Position numbers and translations under genes: made by a program. Of a stretch of DNA of 64,000 bases, positions 35,092 to 43,882 are shown piece after piece (position 1 is the first letter of the stretch; each line of letters starts with the position of its first letter). The notes under the pieces are model-generated. The model had not been told where the DNA came from. It ran no database searches and was given only the letters and a program-made list of their open reading frames with translations. The DNA is from JAWVFM01 sp963823245 (lineage in GTDB: Bacteria; Actinomycetota; Thermoleophilia; Solirubrobacterales; 70-9): positions 310,001 to 374,000 of the forward strand of contig CAWGKQ010000010.1 of the NCBI GenBank assembly GCA_963823245.1. Direction: 5' to 3'.

Positions 35092-36368
35092 CGGTCGGAT
35101 CCGTAGCCCTCGAGGCGGTCCTTGACCGAGCCGAGGAACCTCGCGGCGACCATCCCGTCGAGCGCGCGATGGTCCCACGACATGCACAGGTTCGTCATCG
35201 GCCTGATCGCAATCGCGTCGTCATCGTCGCTCTCCACGACCACCGGCCGCTTGACCACGGCCTCGAGGTCGAGGATCGCCGCCTGCGGCTGGTTGATGAT
35301 CGGCGTCGCCAGCACGGCCCCGAACTGGCCGGGGTTCGTGATCGTGAAGGTCCCGCCGTGCACGTCATCGGGCTCGAGGCGCTTCTCGCGCGCCCGAGCA
35401 GCCAGGTCACCGATCGCGGCCGCAAGCCCCTCGAGGCTCAGCCGCTGCGCCCGGTGGATGACCGGCACGACGAGCCCGTCCTCCAGCGCGACCGCGATCC
35501 CCAGGTTGACGTCATCGTGGTTGACGATCTCGTCTCCGTCAACCGACGCGTTGAGGATCGGGAACTCGGCGAGAGCGGCGACCGTCGCCTCCGCGACGAA
35601 GGCGAGGTAGGTGAGGTTGACGCCGCGCCTGCGCAGCGCCTCGCGCAGCTCCGCGCGCCGCGCGACGACGCCCGAGAGGTCCACCTCGACCACCGTCGTG
35701 CAGTGGGCGGCGGTGCGGCGACTCTCCACCATGTGCTTCGCGATCGCCCGGCGCATCGGCGACATCCGCTCGCGGTGCTCCGGGGCCGCGTGCGTCGGGC
35801 GAGCCTCGGGCTGGTGCGCAGGCTCGGCCTCGCGTGCAGGCTCGGCCTGGTAGGGCGACTCGGTGTGGAGTGGCCGCTCCGCTTCGCCGGCGGACTCCCC
35901 GTTGCCCACCTGAGCCAGCACGTCCTTCTTGCGGACACGCCGCCCGACTCCGGTTCCCTCGATTCGCTCGAGGTCGACGCCGTGCTTGTCGGCGATTCGA
36001 CGGACCACCGGCGAGTAGAAGCTCGAGCGATCGACCTCCTCCTTCACCGCCTCGGCGCGGCGCGCCGCTCCGTTGTGCTCGTCCGGGTGAGCCTCGCCCG
36101 GCTTCGCGGCCGGATCGATCTCGGCGATCGGCGTCCCCACCTCCACCGTCTCCCCGACCTCGGCGAGGTGGCGGGCGAGTCGGCCGGTTGCCGGCGAGGG
36201 GATCTCGACGTCGATCTTGTCGGTCGTCACGTCGCAGACCGTCTCGTCGGCCTCGACCCAGTCGCCCGGCTGCTTGCGCCACTCGGCGATGGTCCCGTCG
36301 GCCATCGACACGCCCATCTGGGGCATGGCGACTTCGACGAGGCCGGCTTCAGTACTTGAGGAGCTCAT
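35088..36368 (-). CDS. bkdC: Branched-chain 2-oxoacid dehydrogenase E2 (dihydrolipoyl acyltransferase)
   Basis: 426 residues. One lipoyl domain (residues 10-85) with lipoylated Lys in TTDKIDVEIPSP, a linker, a peripheral-subunit-binding domain (YSPVVRRIADKHGVDLERIEGTGVGRRVRKKDVL), and a catalytic domain ending in the active-site SWDHRALDG. TNPGQFGAVLATPIINQPQAAI is also typical. The start at ATG 36368 overlaps E1 beta by 20 nt; ATG 36326 is an alternative. It transfers acyl groups to CoA. Confidence 0.93.
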   Translation of the reverse strand: MSSSSTEAGLVEVAMPQMGVSMADGTIAEWRKQPGDWVEADETVCDVTTDKIDVEIPSPATGRLARHLAEVGETVEVGTPIAEIDPAAKPGEAHPDEHNGAARRAEAVKEEVDRSSFYSPVVRRIADKHGVDLERIEGTGVGRRVRKKDVLAQVGNGESAGEAERPLHTESPYQAEPAREAEPAHQPEARPTHAAPEHRERMSPMRRAIAKHMVESRRTAAHCTTVVEVDLSGVVARRAELREALRRRGVNLTYLAFVAEATVAALAEFPILNASVDGDEIVNHDDVNLGIAVALEDGLVVPVIHRAQRLSLEGLAAAIGDLAARAREKRLEPDDVHGGTFTITNPGQFGAVLATPIINQPQAAILDLEAVVKRPVVVESDDDDAIAIRPMTNLCMSWDHRALDGMVAARFLGSVKDRLEGYGSDR

Positions 36369-37356
36369 CCATGGCCTCCTTCATGTCCTCGAGCTGCGGC
36401 AGGACGGCCTGCTCAAGCGGCGGGCTGAACGGGATCGGGACGTCCGGCGCGGTCAGGCGGCGTACCGGAGCGTCCAGGTCCTCGAACGCCTCAGCGCCCA
36501 CCAGCGCCGCCACCTCCGCTCCGACGCCGCACGATTGCGTCCCCTCGTGCGCGACGAGGACCTTCCCCGTCTTCCGCGCACTGGCGAGGATCGCCTCGGT
36601 GTCGAGCGGGCAGAGCGTGCGCAGGTCGAGCACCTCGATCGACTCGCCGAGCTCCTCGGCCGCGGCGAGCGCGACGTGAATCGCCGAGCCGTAGGCGATC
36701 ACGCTCATCTCCTCGCCCTCACGAGCGATCCGGGCCTCGCCGATCGGCACCGTGTGCTCGCCGGCCGGGACGTCGCCCTTGACGTGCCGGTAGAGGCCCT
36801 TGTGCTCCAGGTAGCAGACCGGGTTGGGGTCTCGAATGGCGCTCACGAGCAGGCCCTTGGCGTCGGCTGCCGTGGCGGGCGCGACGACCTTGAGCCCGGG
36901 CGCCTGGAGGAACCAGGCTTCGGGGTTCTGCGAGTGGAATGGCCCACCCGAGAAGCCGCCGCCCGACGGAAGGCGCACCACCATCGGCACCGCGACCCCT
37001 TGGCGGTAGTGGAGCTTCGCGGCGACGTTCACGAGCTGGTCGAAGCCACACGAGATGAAGTCGGCGAACTGCATCTCGCAGACCGGCCTCATGCCCTCGA
37101 TCGCGGCGCCGGTCGCCGCGCCGATAATCGCATTCTCGGCCAGCGGGGTGTCGAGGACCCGGTCGTTCCCGAACTCCGCCGCGAACCCGTCGGTGACCTT
37201 GAAGGCACCGCCGAAGGCGCCGACGTCCTCGCCGAGGCAGAAGACGCTCGCGTCGCGACGCATCTCCTCGCGCAGGCCCTCCGAGATCGCCTGGAGGTAG
37301 GTGAGCTCGCGCGTCTGGGCCGCCCTCGAAGCGGCTGTGGCCTCCGCGACGCTCAC
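36349..37356 (-). CDS. bkdB: Branched-chain 2-oxoacid dehydrogenase E1 beta
   Basis: 335 residues from GTG 37356, overlapping the E1 alpha stop (GTGA). Thiamine-enzyme beta features: MRRDASVFCLGEDVGAFGGAFKVTDGF, DTPLAENAIIGAATGAA, RLPSGGGFSGGPFHSQNPEAWFLQAPGLKVVAPATAADAKGLL and LDLRTLCPLDTEAILASARKTGKVLVAHEG. It completes the ThDP site with E1 alpha. A longer open frame to 38196 in this phase is a shadow of E1 alpha. Confidence 0.95.
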   Translation of the reverse strand: MSVAEATAASRAAQTRELTYLQAISEGLREEMRRDASVFCLGEDVGAFGGAFKVTDGFAAEFGNDRVLDTPLAENAIIGAATGAAIEGMRPVCEMQFADFISCGFDQLVNVAAKLHYRQGVAVPMVVRLPSGGGFSGGPFHSQNPEAWFLQAPGLKVVAPATAADAKGLLVSAIRDPNPVCYLEHKGLYRHVKGDVPAGEHTVPIGEARIAREGEEMSVIAYGSAIHVALAAAEELGESIEVLDLRTLCPLDTEAILASARKTGKVLVAHEGTQSCGVGAEVAALVGAEAFEDLDAPVRRLTAPDVPIPFSPPLEQAVLPQLEDMKEAMDELLKY

Positions 37357-38408
37357 GACGTCATCCCCTCGCCGTCGCCGAGCGGCTCCCAGGCCGTTGC
37401 GAACACCCCTTCGAGCGCAAGCTCGGGCTCGGGCATCGGCGAGGCCAGTGCGCGCTCGGCGCACTCGTCGACGTACGCGCGCACCTCGGCGGCGATCGCG
37501 TCCACCTCCTCGGTCTCGAAGCCGGCCTCGGCGACCAGGCGCTCGCGGTAGCGGTCGACCGGGTCGCGCTGCGCCCATTCCTCCAGCGTCTCCGGCGGCA
37601 CGTAGCTCATGTCGTCGTGGGCGCCGTGACCGTGCATCCGCATCGTCCGCGCCTCGATCAACGTCGGCCCGCCGCCAGAGCGAGCGATGTCGACCGCGCC
37701 CCTGACCGCCGCGAGCACCGCCTCGACGTCGTTGCCGTCGACGGTCAGGCCCTCGAAGCCATAGGTGTTCGCTCGCTCGACCGGGTCGACCGCGAATTCC
37801 AGCTCGTTCGGGGTCGAGTAGGCGAAGCCATTGTTCTCGAGGACGAACACGACCGGCAGGCGGTGGATGCCGGCGAAGTTCATCGCCTCGTGCCACTGAC
37901 CGTTGGCCGTCGACCCCTCGCCGAAGAACGTGAGCGCGACCCGCCGCTCGCCACGCATCTTCATCGCCAGGGCGAGCCCGTTCGCGACCAACGCCATGTC
38001 GGGGAGCATCGAGACCATGCCGACGCAGCCGAGGGCGCGATCGCCGAAGTGCATGTTCCCGTCCTTGCCGCCGGTAACCCCGCCGGCGCGGCCCATGTAA
38101 TTGGCGAGATAGCGGTCGGGCGTGACGCCGCGGACCAGGTGGGCGCCGAGGTCGCGGTGGAGGATGCAGACGCGGTCGGTGGGCTCGAGCGCCCAAGCCG
38201 CTCCCACCGAGATCGCTTCCTGCCCGCGTCCGTCATAGAAGGAGCCGGGGACCTTGCCCTGCTTGTAGAGGGTGAGCGCCCGCTCCTCCGACGCCCGCAT
38301 CATCAGCATGTACCGCAGCAGCCCGGCGCGGTCTGAGCGCGTAAGGCCGTCGCCGCTTGCAGCATCCGCGCGCCGATCGACGACCGCGCTCGCGTCGCTT
38401 CTCTCCAT
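37353..38408 (-). CDS. bkdA: Branched-chain 2-oxoacid dehydrogenase E1 alpha
   Basis: 351 residues. ATG 38408 is preferred because AAAGG lies eight bases upstream; the GTG at 38450 has none. ThDP motif GEGSTANGQWHEAMNFAGIHRLPVVFVLENN; also YDGRGQEAISVGAAWAL, HRDLGAHLVRGV and YTFEGLT-like helix YGFEGLTVDGNDVEAV. It decarboxylates branched-chain 2-oxoacids. First gene of the six-gene operon bkdA-bkdB-bkdC-dehydrogenase-lipB-lipA, divergent from the SnoaL gene. Confidence 0.94.
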   Translation of the reverse strand: MERSDASAVVDRRADAASGDGLTRSDRAGLLRYMLMMRASEERALTLYKQGKVPGSFYDGRGQEAISVGAAWALEPTDRVCILHRDLGAHLVRGVTPDRYLANYMGRAGGVTGGKDGNMHFGDRALGCVGMVSMLPDMALVANGLALAMKMRGERRVALTFFGEGSTANGQWHEAMNFAGIHRLPVVFVLENNGFAYSTPNELEFAVDPVERANTYGFEGLTVDGNDVEAVLAAVRGAVDIARSGGGPTLIEARTMRMHGHGAHDDMSYVPPETLEEWAQRDPVDRYRERLVAEAGFETEEVDAIAAEVRAYVDECAERALASPMPEPELALEGVFATAWEPLGDGEGMTS

Positions 38409-38616
38409 CCCGTCCGCCTTTCGGTCGGGGCTCGCCGGTGGGATCTCCACCGCCGGGCCGTGATCTCACCGCGACGGGATCTCCGGCGCGGCTCCTACGG
38501 ACTCGAGCGGGAGACGGGGGTTCCGCCCCTTCTCCCTATGTAAGAACTGCCACGCATTCTATTCCCGCCTGAAGACATTTCAACCCCGCCCATCGGCGAT
38601 GGACGATCATGGGTGC

Positions 38617-38622
38617 TATAGA
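38617..38622 (+). promoter_or_regulatory. Possible -10 element for a leaderless SnoaL transcript
   Basis: TATAGA lies eight bases before the GTG at 38631, so transcription would begin at or near the start codon. No ribosome site is present there, which supports a leaderless start. Only a motif match. Confidence 0.35.
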
Positions 38623-38630
38623 CCCCCAAG

Positions 38631-39014
38631 GTGACCACTCGCCCTGAGCAGCTTGCACGCGACCTCTTCGGCGCCTACGCCGAAGGCGACCTCGACACCG
38701 TTCGCTCCCTGCTCGCCGACGATGTCGTCACGTACATCACCAACGCCGACGCAGGCGTGGACCGGGTCGAGGGTGCCGACGGATTCATGGCGCGGCTACC
38801 CGATACCTCCGAGGCCGAGCTCGACGTCGGGATCACCCAGGTCGTGCCGATCGACGACGAGCGCGTGATGACGATGGTGGAGATCAGAGCCGAGCGACGG
38901 GGGAAGACGCTCCACAACTTCGCCGCCTTCCTCGCCCGCGTGGCCGAGGGCCGCATCGCCGAGCTCTGGATGGTCGACGCGAAGCCGGCCTACAGCGACG
39001 AGTTCTGGTCCTAG
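38631..39014 (+). CDS. SnoaL-like (NTF2-fold) protein
   Basis: 127 residues from GTG 38631. Helical start (PEQLARDLFGAYAEGDLDTVRSLLADDVVTYI), then the barrel with FLARVAEGRIAELWMVDAKPAYSDEFW. These proteins bind small hydrophobic ligands; some are isomerases or hydrolases, and many have no known reaction. It faces away from bkdA and is followed by a glutathione-transferase remnant. Confidence 0.82.
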   Translation: MTTRPEQLARDLFGAYAEGDLDTVRSLLADDVVTYITNADAGVDRVEGADGFMARLPDTSEAELDVGITQVVPIDDERVMTMVEIRAERRGKTLHNFAAFLARVAEGRIAELWMVDAKPAYSDEFWS

Positions 39015-39019
39015 AGCGA

Positions 39020-39184
39020 ATGGACGCGCGTCTCTACTGGATGGCGCCTTCTCATCCGGAGCACTGCACCCGCCGCGCGTCGAGCTTGAGTCGGCATATC
39101 GGCTCCGCGCCGAGCGCCCTGGCGGCGCGGGAGCTCTTCCCGGACTACCCGGAGCCCGTGCCGCCCCGCGTGCCGGAGGAGTGA
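39020..39184 (+). pseudogene. Collapsed glutathione S-transferase-like gene
   Basis: A 54-residue frame from ATG 39020. The start MDARLYWMAPSHP resembles the first strand of a GST, and the end ALAARELFPDYPEPVPPRVPEE resembles the C-terminal tail common in actinobacterial GST-like proteins. Everything between (about 180 residues) is missing, so this looks like an internal deletion. Interpretation rests on recalled family ends only. Confidence 0.45.
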
Positions 39185-39226
39185 CTCGAACCGCTCGCGG
39201 ACGCCGCCCGACGTAGTCCCGACGGC

Positions 39227-39629
39227 CTACCGCTTCGGGTAGTTGCACTTGAGGACGCCGGTGAAGGTCACCGCGTCGGACGCGTCGGCCGAGTACGCCG
39301 GCGTGAAGCCCACGCCCATCAGCTTGCCGTGCTTCGGCCGCCCTTCCCCTCTCCGGGTAGCGGCGCAGCGGCTTCCACGACTACGGGCTCACGGTCGGCG
39401 CCAACGCGGATCAGTACGTCGTGTTCGCGGCGACCGACGGCACGCGCTGGGGGGTGGTCGCAAAGAACCCGCGCTTGTTCTTGACGCATTTCGCGTCAAA
39501 GAACGTCGCGACGATGTGATCGCTCGAGTCGATGACGCGGAGGTAATGGGTCCGCGCGACCGCAACCGGCGTCACCGCGAGCATCAGGGTGGCCACGGCA
39601 GCGACGCCGATCGCGACCCGCCGGCTCAT
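39227..39629 (-). CDS. Small secreted protein, reading frame broken
   Basis: ATG 39629 starts a signal peptide (RRVAIGVAAVATLMLAVTPVAVA) followed by THYLRVIDSSDHIVATFFDAKCVKNKRGFFATTPQRVP; this frame stops at 39411. Beyond it another frame carries RPKHGKLMGVGFTPAYSADASDAVTFTGVLKCNYPKR, ending at 39227. A Cys in each part could pair. The two parts probably belonged to one secreted protein of about 130 residues, split by one or more indels. No family recognised. Confidence 0.45.
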
Positions 39630-39691
39630 TGCGGCGGATCGTGGTCTCACGCTCACCGTGCGGCGAGACTACCCCCCGTCTCTAAAGAGCC

Positions 39692-40969
39692 CTACAGAGC
39701 CAGGCCCAGCGGTTCCTCCAGCAGCGCCCTGATGCGGGCCAGGAACTCGGCGCCGTCGGCGCCGTAGAGGATGCGGTGGTCGCAGGCGAGAGTGACCGGC
39801 ATCAGGTGCGCGGTCGCGATTTCCCCGTCGCGGACGACCGGTTTCTCGACGATCGCGCCGACGGCGAGGATCCCGGCCTGCGGCGAGTTGATCACCGCCG
39901 AGAAGCTCGAGATGCCGAACATGCCGAGATTCGAGACCGTGAACGTGCCGCCCGAGAGCTCCGGCGGGGTCACCGACCCGTCGCGGACGCGCGCGGCGAG
40001 GGCACGCGCCTCCGTGGCGATCTGCCGCAGGCCCTTGAGGTCCGCGTCGAAGACGGTCGGGACGACGAGAGCGTCCTGGCCGGCGACCGCAACGCCCACG
40101 TTGACGCGCGAGTAGAGCTCGAACTTCCCGTCGCGGTAGGCGCCGTTCGCGCGCGGGAACTCGCGCAGGGCGAGAGCGCAGGCCTTGATGACCATGTCGT
40201 TGAACGAGGGGACCACGTCGCCCTCTCCGGCGGCCGCCTTGATCGCCAAGCGGCCCCTGACGGCGGCCGACATGTCCACCTCCGCATCGAGGTAGAAGTG
40301 GGGCGCGGTCGCCTTCGATTCGGCCATGCGCCGAGCGACCGTCTGCTGGAGCTTCGTGAGCTCGACCACCTGCGTCGTCCCCTTCGCCGTCTCGGGCTTC
40401 TCCCGTACGCCCGGAGTCGGCCCAGCCGGGGCAGCTGCGACGGCTGGAGCCGACGGCGGGGCGGGGGCCGGACCCGCTTCCGCGGCGCGCTCGACGTCGG
40501 CCTTGATGATCCGCCCGCCGGGCCCGGACCCGTTCACCCCGGCAAGCTCGACCCCCCGCTCGCGCGCGATCCGCTTGGCGAGCGGCGAGGCTTTCACTCT
40601 TCCGTCGCCCGCTCGTGCCGGGGCGGCCGGAGGTGGGGTCGGTGGAGCGGCGACGGCCGGCTCCGGTGTGGTCTCCGCGGGCTTGGGAGGGGCCGGCTCG
40701 CCGTCTGCCGCCCCTACGGTCGGGGCCTCACCGGCCTCACCCACCCGCGCAATCACCTCCCCGATCGGCAGCGTGTCGCCTTCGTCGGCCACGATCTCGG
40801 TCAGCGTCCCGGCGGCGTCGGCCTCGAAGACCATGTTCGCCTTGTCGGTCTCGATCTCGACCAGCTCGTCGCCGAGCGTGACCTCGTCGCCGACCGACTT
40901 GATCCAGCGAAGGATCGTCCCCTCTTCCATCGAGTCCGAAAGGCGGGGCATGACGATGTCCTGTGCCAT
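39692..40969 (-). CDS. Pyruvate dehydrogenase-type E2 (dihydrolipoyl acetyltransferase)
   Basis: 425 residues; ATG 40969 shares one base with the E1 beta stop (TGATG). One lipoyl domain with Lys in ETDKANMVFEAD, a Pro/Ala linker, a subunit-binding domain (ASPLAKRIARERGVELAGVNGSGPGGRIIKADV), a second Pro/Ala linker, then the catalytic domain ending in LACDHRILYGADGAEFL. FTVSNLGMFGISSFSAVINSPQAGIL fits acetyltransferases of pyruvate or acetoin complexes. Last gene of the second operon. Confidence 0.93.
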   Translation of the reverse strand: MAQDIVMPRLSDSMEEGTILRWIKSVGDEVTLGDELVEIETDKANMVFEADAAGTLTEIVADEGDTLPIGEVIARVGEAGEAPTVGAADGEPAPPKPAETTPEPAVAAPPTPPPAAPARAGDGRVKASPLAKRIARERGVELAGVNGSGPGGRIIKADVERAAEAGPAPAPPSAPAVAAAPAGPTPGVREKPETAKGTTQVVELTKLQQTVARRMAESKATAPHFYLDAEVDMSAAVRGRLAIKAAAGEGDVVPSFNDMVIKACALALREFPRANGAYRDGKFELYSRVNVGVAVAGQDALVVPTVFDADLKGLRQIATEARALAARVRDGSVTPPELSGGTFTVSNLGMFGISSFSAVINSPQAGILAVGAIVEKPVVRDGEIATAHLMPVTLACDHRILYGADGAEFLARIRALLEEPLGLAL

Positions 40970-41955
40970 CAGACCGCGCCTTCGACCGAGGCGAGCGCGG
41001 CGCTCACGATGTGCTCCGCGTGCGGGATCGCCGCCTGCTCGAGCCGCTTCGCGTAGGGCATCGGAACATCGGCGCCGGTGACGCGCTGAATCGGGGCATC
41101 GAGCTCGTCGAAGGCCTGCTCGGAGATCAGAGCGGCGAGGTTGGCGCCGACGCCCCCGTGCGGCCAGCCCTCCTCGACGATGACCGCGTGGTTGGTCTTC
41201 GCGACCGACTCCAGGATCGTGTCGAGGTCGAGGGGGCGAAGCGTCCGCGGGTCGATCACCTCCGCCTCCACGCCGTGCTCGTTGGCGAGGGTCTTTGCCG
41301 CCTCCTCGGCGACCTGCGCCATCTTGAGGATGCCGACGATCGTCACGTCCGTGCCCTCGCGGCGGATGGCCGCCTGCCCGAAGGGAAGGACGTGATCGCC
41401 ATCGTCGGGCACCTCGCCACGCGCGCCATAGAGGGTCTCGTGCTCGACGAAGATCACCGGGTTGTCGTCGCGGATCGACTGCTTGAGCAGGCCCTTGCCG
41501 TCGGCCGGCGTCGACGGGCAGGCGACCAGCAGCCCGGGGATCTGAACGAACATCGCCTCGAAGCTATGGGAGTGGGTTGGGCCCAGCTGGTGACCCCCGC
41601 CGCCCGGCATCCGGACCACCATCGGCACCCGCGCCTGGCCGTTGAACATGTACGGGATCGATGCCGCGTGGTTGATGATCTGGTCGAACGCGAGCAGCGC
41701 GAAGTTCACTGTCATCAGCTCCACGATCGGGCGGAGGCCCGCCATCGCGGAGCCGACGCCCATGCCGACCATGGAGTTCTCCGAGATCGGCGTGTCGCGC
41801 ACCCGCTTCTCGCCGAACTCGTCCAGGAGGCCCTCGGTCACCTTGAACGCGCCCTGGAAGACGCCGACGTCCTCGCCGATCACGAACACGGATTCGTCGC
41901 GGCGCATCTCCTCCGCCATCGCGTCGCGAAGCGCCTCTCGCATCCGCTGGATCAA
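40969..41955 (-). CDS. pdhB: Pyruvate dehydrogenase-type E1 beta
   Basis: 328 residues. The start is a TTG at 41955 overlapping the E1 alpha stop; the downstream ATG MREALRDAMAEEM is an alternative. Signatures: MRRDESVFVIGEDVGVFQGAFKVTEGL, DTPISENSMVGMGVGSAMAGLRPIVELMTVNF, VRMPGGGGHQLGPTHSHSFEAMFVQIPGLLVACPSTPADGKGLL and EGWPHGGVGANLAALI. It could serve pyruvate or acetoin; pyruvate is the simpler reading. Confidence 0.92.
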   Translation of the reverse strand: MIQRMREALRDAMAEEMRRDESVFVIGEDVGVFQGAFKVTEGLLDEFGEKRVRDTPISENSMVGMGVGSAMAGLRPIVELMTVNFALLAFDQIINHAASIPYMFNGQARVPMVVRMPGGGGHQLGPTHSHSFEAMFVQIPGLLVACPSTPADGKGLLKQSIRDDNPVIFVEHETLYGARGEVPDDGDHVLPFGQAAIRREGTDVTIVGILKMAQVAEEAAKTLANEHGVEAEVIDPRTLRPLDLDTILESVAKTNHAVIVEEGWPHGGVGANLAALISEQAFDELDAPIQRVTGADVPMPYAKRLEQAAIPHAEHIVSAALASVEGAV

Positions 41956-43205
41956 GCGTCCTCGTGTTCCTCGGCCTCGCCCAGGCGCTCCTCCAGCGCC
42001 TCGCCGCCCTCGCGATCGGCGAGCTCCCCGCCCGGGCGGCGGCCGGCGGTCTGCGCGGGCTGGCCGGCGTACGCGGCGCCGGCCTCGGCCAGTTCGCGCA
42101 CGCGCTCCTGCTCCGACGCCTCGCGCTCGGCCTCTCCCGGATGCGGGTCGGGCGTGCGCTCGTCGACGGCATACCAGCCGCGCTCGCCGACCACGTAGAG
42201 GTTGTCGTAGAGGGAATCGAGCGGTGGCTCTGGGGAGGCGTCAGCGAACGCGACCGCCTCCATCACCGTCTCCTCGGCTCGCTCGCGCATCTGGTCGAGC
42301 TCCGCGTCGCCGATGACGCCCTCGGAGGCGAGCCGCGAGGCGAACGCCTCGATCGGGTCCTTCTGGCGCCACTCCTCGACCTCCTCCTTCGACCGGTAGA
42401 CCTCCGGGTCGGCCGCCGAGTGGCCGCGGAAGCGGTAGGTGAACGCCTCCACGAGCGTGGGCCGCCGGTCCTCTCGCGCCAGCCGCAGGTGCTCGGTGAC
42501 GGTCTCGCGCACCGCGATCACATCCATCCCGTCGACGCGGGTGCCTGGGACGCCCAGGCCCTCCGCCTTCTTCGAGAGGTCGGTGACGGCTGAGTGGCGC
42601 TCGATCGCGGTCCCCATCCCGTAGAGGTTGTTCTCGACGATGAAGACGACAGGGAGCTTCCAGAGCGCGGCCAGGTTCATGGTCTCGCCGAAGTTGCCGG
42701 TGTTCGACGCGCCGTCGCCGAACATGCACACCGTCGCCGAGCTCTCGCCGCGGTAATCCGAGGCGAGGGCGAGCCCGGCCGCGATCGGCAGATTGCCGCC
42801 GACGATCCCGTAACCGCCCATGAAGCGCCGCTCGCCGTCGAACACGTGCATCGAGCCCCCGCGCCCGCCGGACGTCCCGTCGACCCGGCCGAAGAGCTCC
42901 GCCATCACGCGCTTCGGGTCGGTGCCCCGAGCGATCGCGTGGCCGTGGGTGCGGTAGGTGCCGATCAGGTAGTCGTCCTCGCGTATCGCCGAGGTCGTGC
43001 CGACGATCGTCGCCTCCTCGCCGATGGCCAGGTGCAGGAAACCACCGGCCTTGGCCCGCTGGTACTGGCGGCCCGCCTCCTCCTCGAAGCGGCGGATCAG
43101 GGCCATCAGCTCCAGGAGGCTCCGGCAGACGCCGGCCTCGGGCAGAGCGGCGGACGTGCCGTCGGATGCGGCCGTCCCGAGAGTCGTCGTGCCCTCCTCC
43201 GCCAC
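41952..43205 (-). CDS. pdhA: Pyruvate dehydrogenase-type E1 alpha
   Basis: 417 residues from GTG 43205; longer starts would enter the upstream gene. ThDP motif GDGASNTGNFGETMNLAALWKLPVVFIVENN; also YRTHGHAIARGTDPKRVMAELFGR, GGRGGSMHVFD and GYGIVGGNLPIAAGLALA, which fit pyruvate/acetoin E1 alpha. About 70 extra C-terminal residues are charged and low complexity (GGEALEERLGEAEEHEDA), which is unusual and may be an interaction tail. Confidence 0.92.
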   Translation of the reverse strand: MAEEGTTTLGTAASDGTSAALPEAGVCRSLLELMALIRRFEEEAGRQYQRAKAGGFLHLAIGEEATIVGTTSAIREDDYLIGTYRTHGHAIARGTDPKRVMAELFGRVDGTSGGRGGSMHVFDGERRFMGGYGIVGGNLPIAAGLALASDYRGESSATVCMFGDGASNTGNFGETMNLAALWKLPVVFIVENNLYGMGTAIERHSAVTDLSKKAEGLGVPGTRVDGMDVIAVRETVTEHLRLAREDRRPTLVEAFTYRFRGHSAADPEVYRSKEEVEEWRQKDPIEAFASRLASEGVIGDAELDQMRERAEETVMEAVAFADASPEPPLDSLYDNLYVVGERGWYAVDERTPDPHPGEAEREASEQERVRELAEAGAAYAGQPAQTAGRRPGGELADREGGEALEERLGEAEEHEDA

Positions 43206-43245
43206 TGGCGCGGACGATAACGCGTTGCCCGCCGCCGCCCGGATC

Positions 43246-43824
43246 CTAGGACGCGGCCGCCGCGGCATCGTCGAGGCGGTCGTCCCCCCAGAAGACCTCA
43301 CCGCCGACGACCACCGCCGGCACGCCGCGGACGCCCGCGTCCCCCGCCCGGTCGGTTGCCTCGCGGAGGCGATCCTTGATCGCGTCCCGCCCGATCGCCT
43401 GCATCAGGGCGCGCGGATGGATCTCGGCTGCCGCCGCCGCGATCGCCACGTTGTCGACGTCCCCAAGGTCGCGGCCGCCGGCGAACGCCTGCCGGAACGC
43501 CGCGAGCGAGAACGAGACGGTCTTGCCGAGCTCCTTCGCGTGGGTCGCGGCGCGCATCGCTGCGAGGCCGTTCGGTGGCCAGGGCTCCGGCCAGCGGATC
43601 GGCGGCAGGCCATAGGCCGAAGCGCGGCGCTCGCACTCCGCCATCCCCGCCTCCCGATCGGGCCCGAGCCCCCACGACGATCGGTCGAAGCGCCTGAAGA
43701 GGCCGCCGAGGAGGATCGGCTGCCACTCCGGGACCTCGGCCCCCGCCTCGGCGAAGAGCCCGTTGATCCGCTCGGCCGCCAGATAGGCGTAGGGCGAGCC
43801 GAGGTCGAAGTAGAAGACCGGCAC
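43246..43824 (-). CDS. DsbA-fold isomerase-like protein (HCCA isomerase/GST-kappa type)
   Basis: 192 residues from ATG 43824. Thioredoxin-fold start FYFDLGSPYAYLAAERI has Ser at the active-site position instead of CxxC, as in 2-hydroxychromene-2-carboxylate isomerase and kappa-class GSTs; the C-terminus is GVRGVPAVVVGGEVFWGDDRL with the cis-Pro. It is glutathione- or thiol-dependent in relatives, though actinobacteria mostly use mycothiol. It sits between lpdA and pdhA, so it is probably co-expressed with the complex. Role there unknown. Confidence 0.82.
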   Translation of the reverse strand: MPVFYFDLGSPYAYLAAERINGLFAEAGAEVPEWQPILLGGLFRRFDRSSWGLGPDREAGMAECERRASAYGLPPIRWPEPWPPNGLAAMRAATHAKELGKTVSFSLAAFRQAFAGGRDLGDVDNVAIAAAAAEIHPRALMQAIGRDAIKDRLREATDRAGDAGVRGVPAVVVGGEVFWGDDRLDDAAAAAS

Positions 43825-43882
43825 AGCGTGAACGTCCCTGGACCCGGCTTATAGCCCCAAGCGAGGGACGTTCGCCGTCTCC

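Noticed and set aside
36349..38196. A 615-codon open frame apparently joining a long N-terminal region to E1 beta.
   Set aside because: The extra part is a shadow of E1 alpha in another frame; the GTG at 37356 overlapping the E1 alpha stop gives a normal 335-residue E1 beta.
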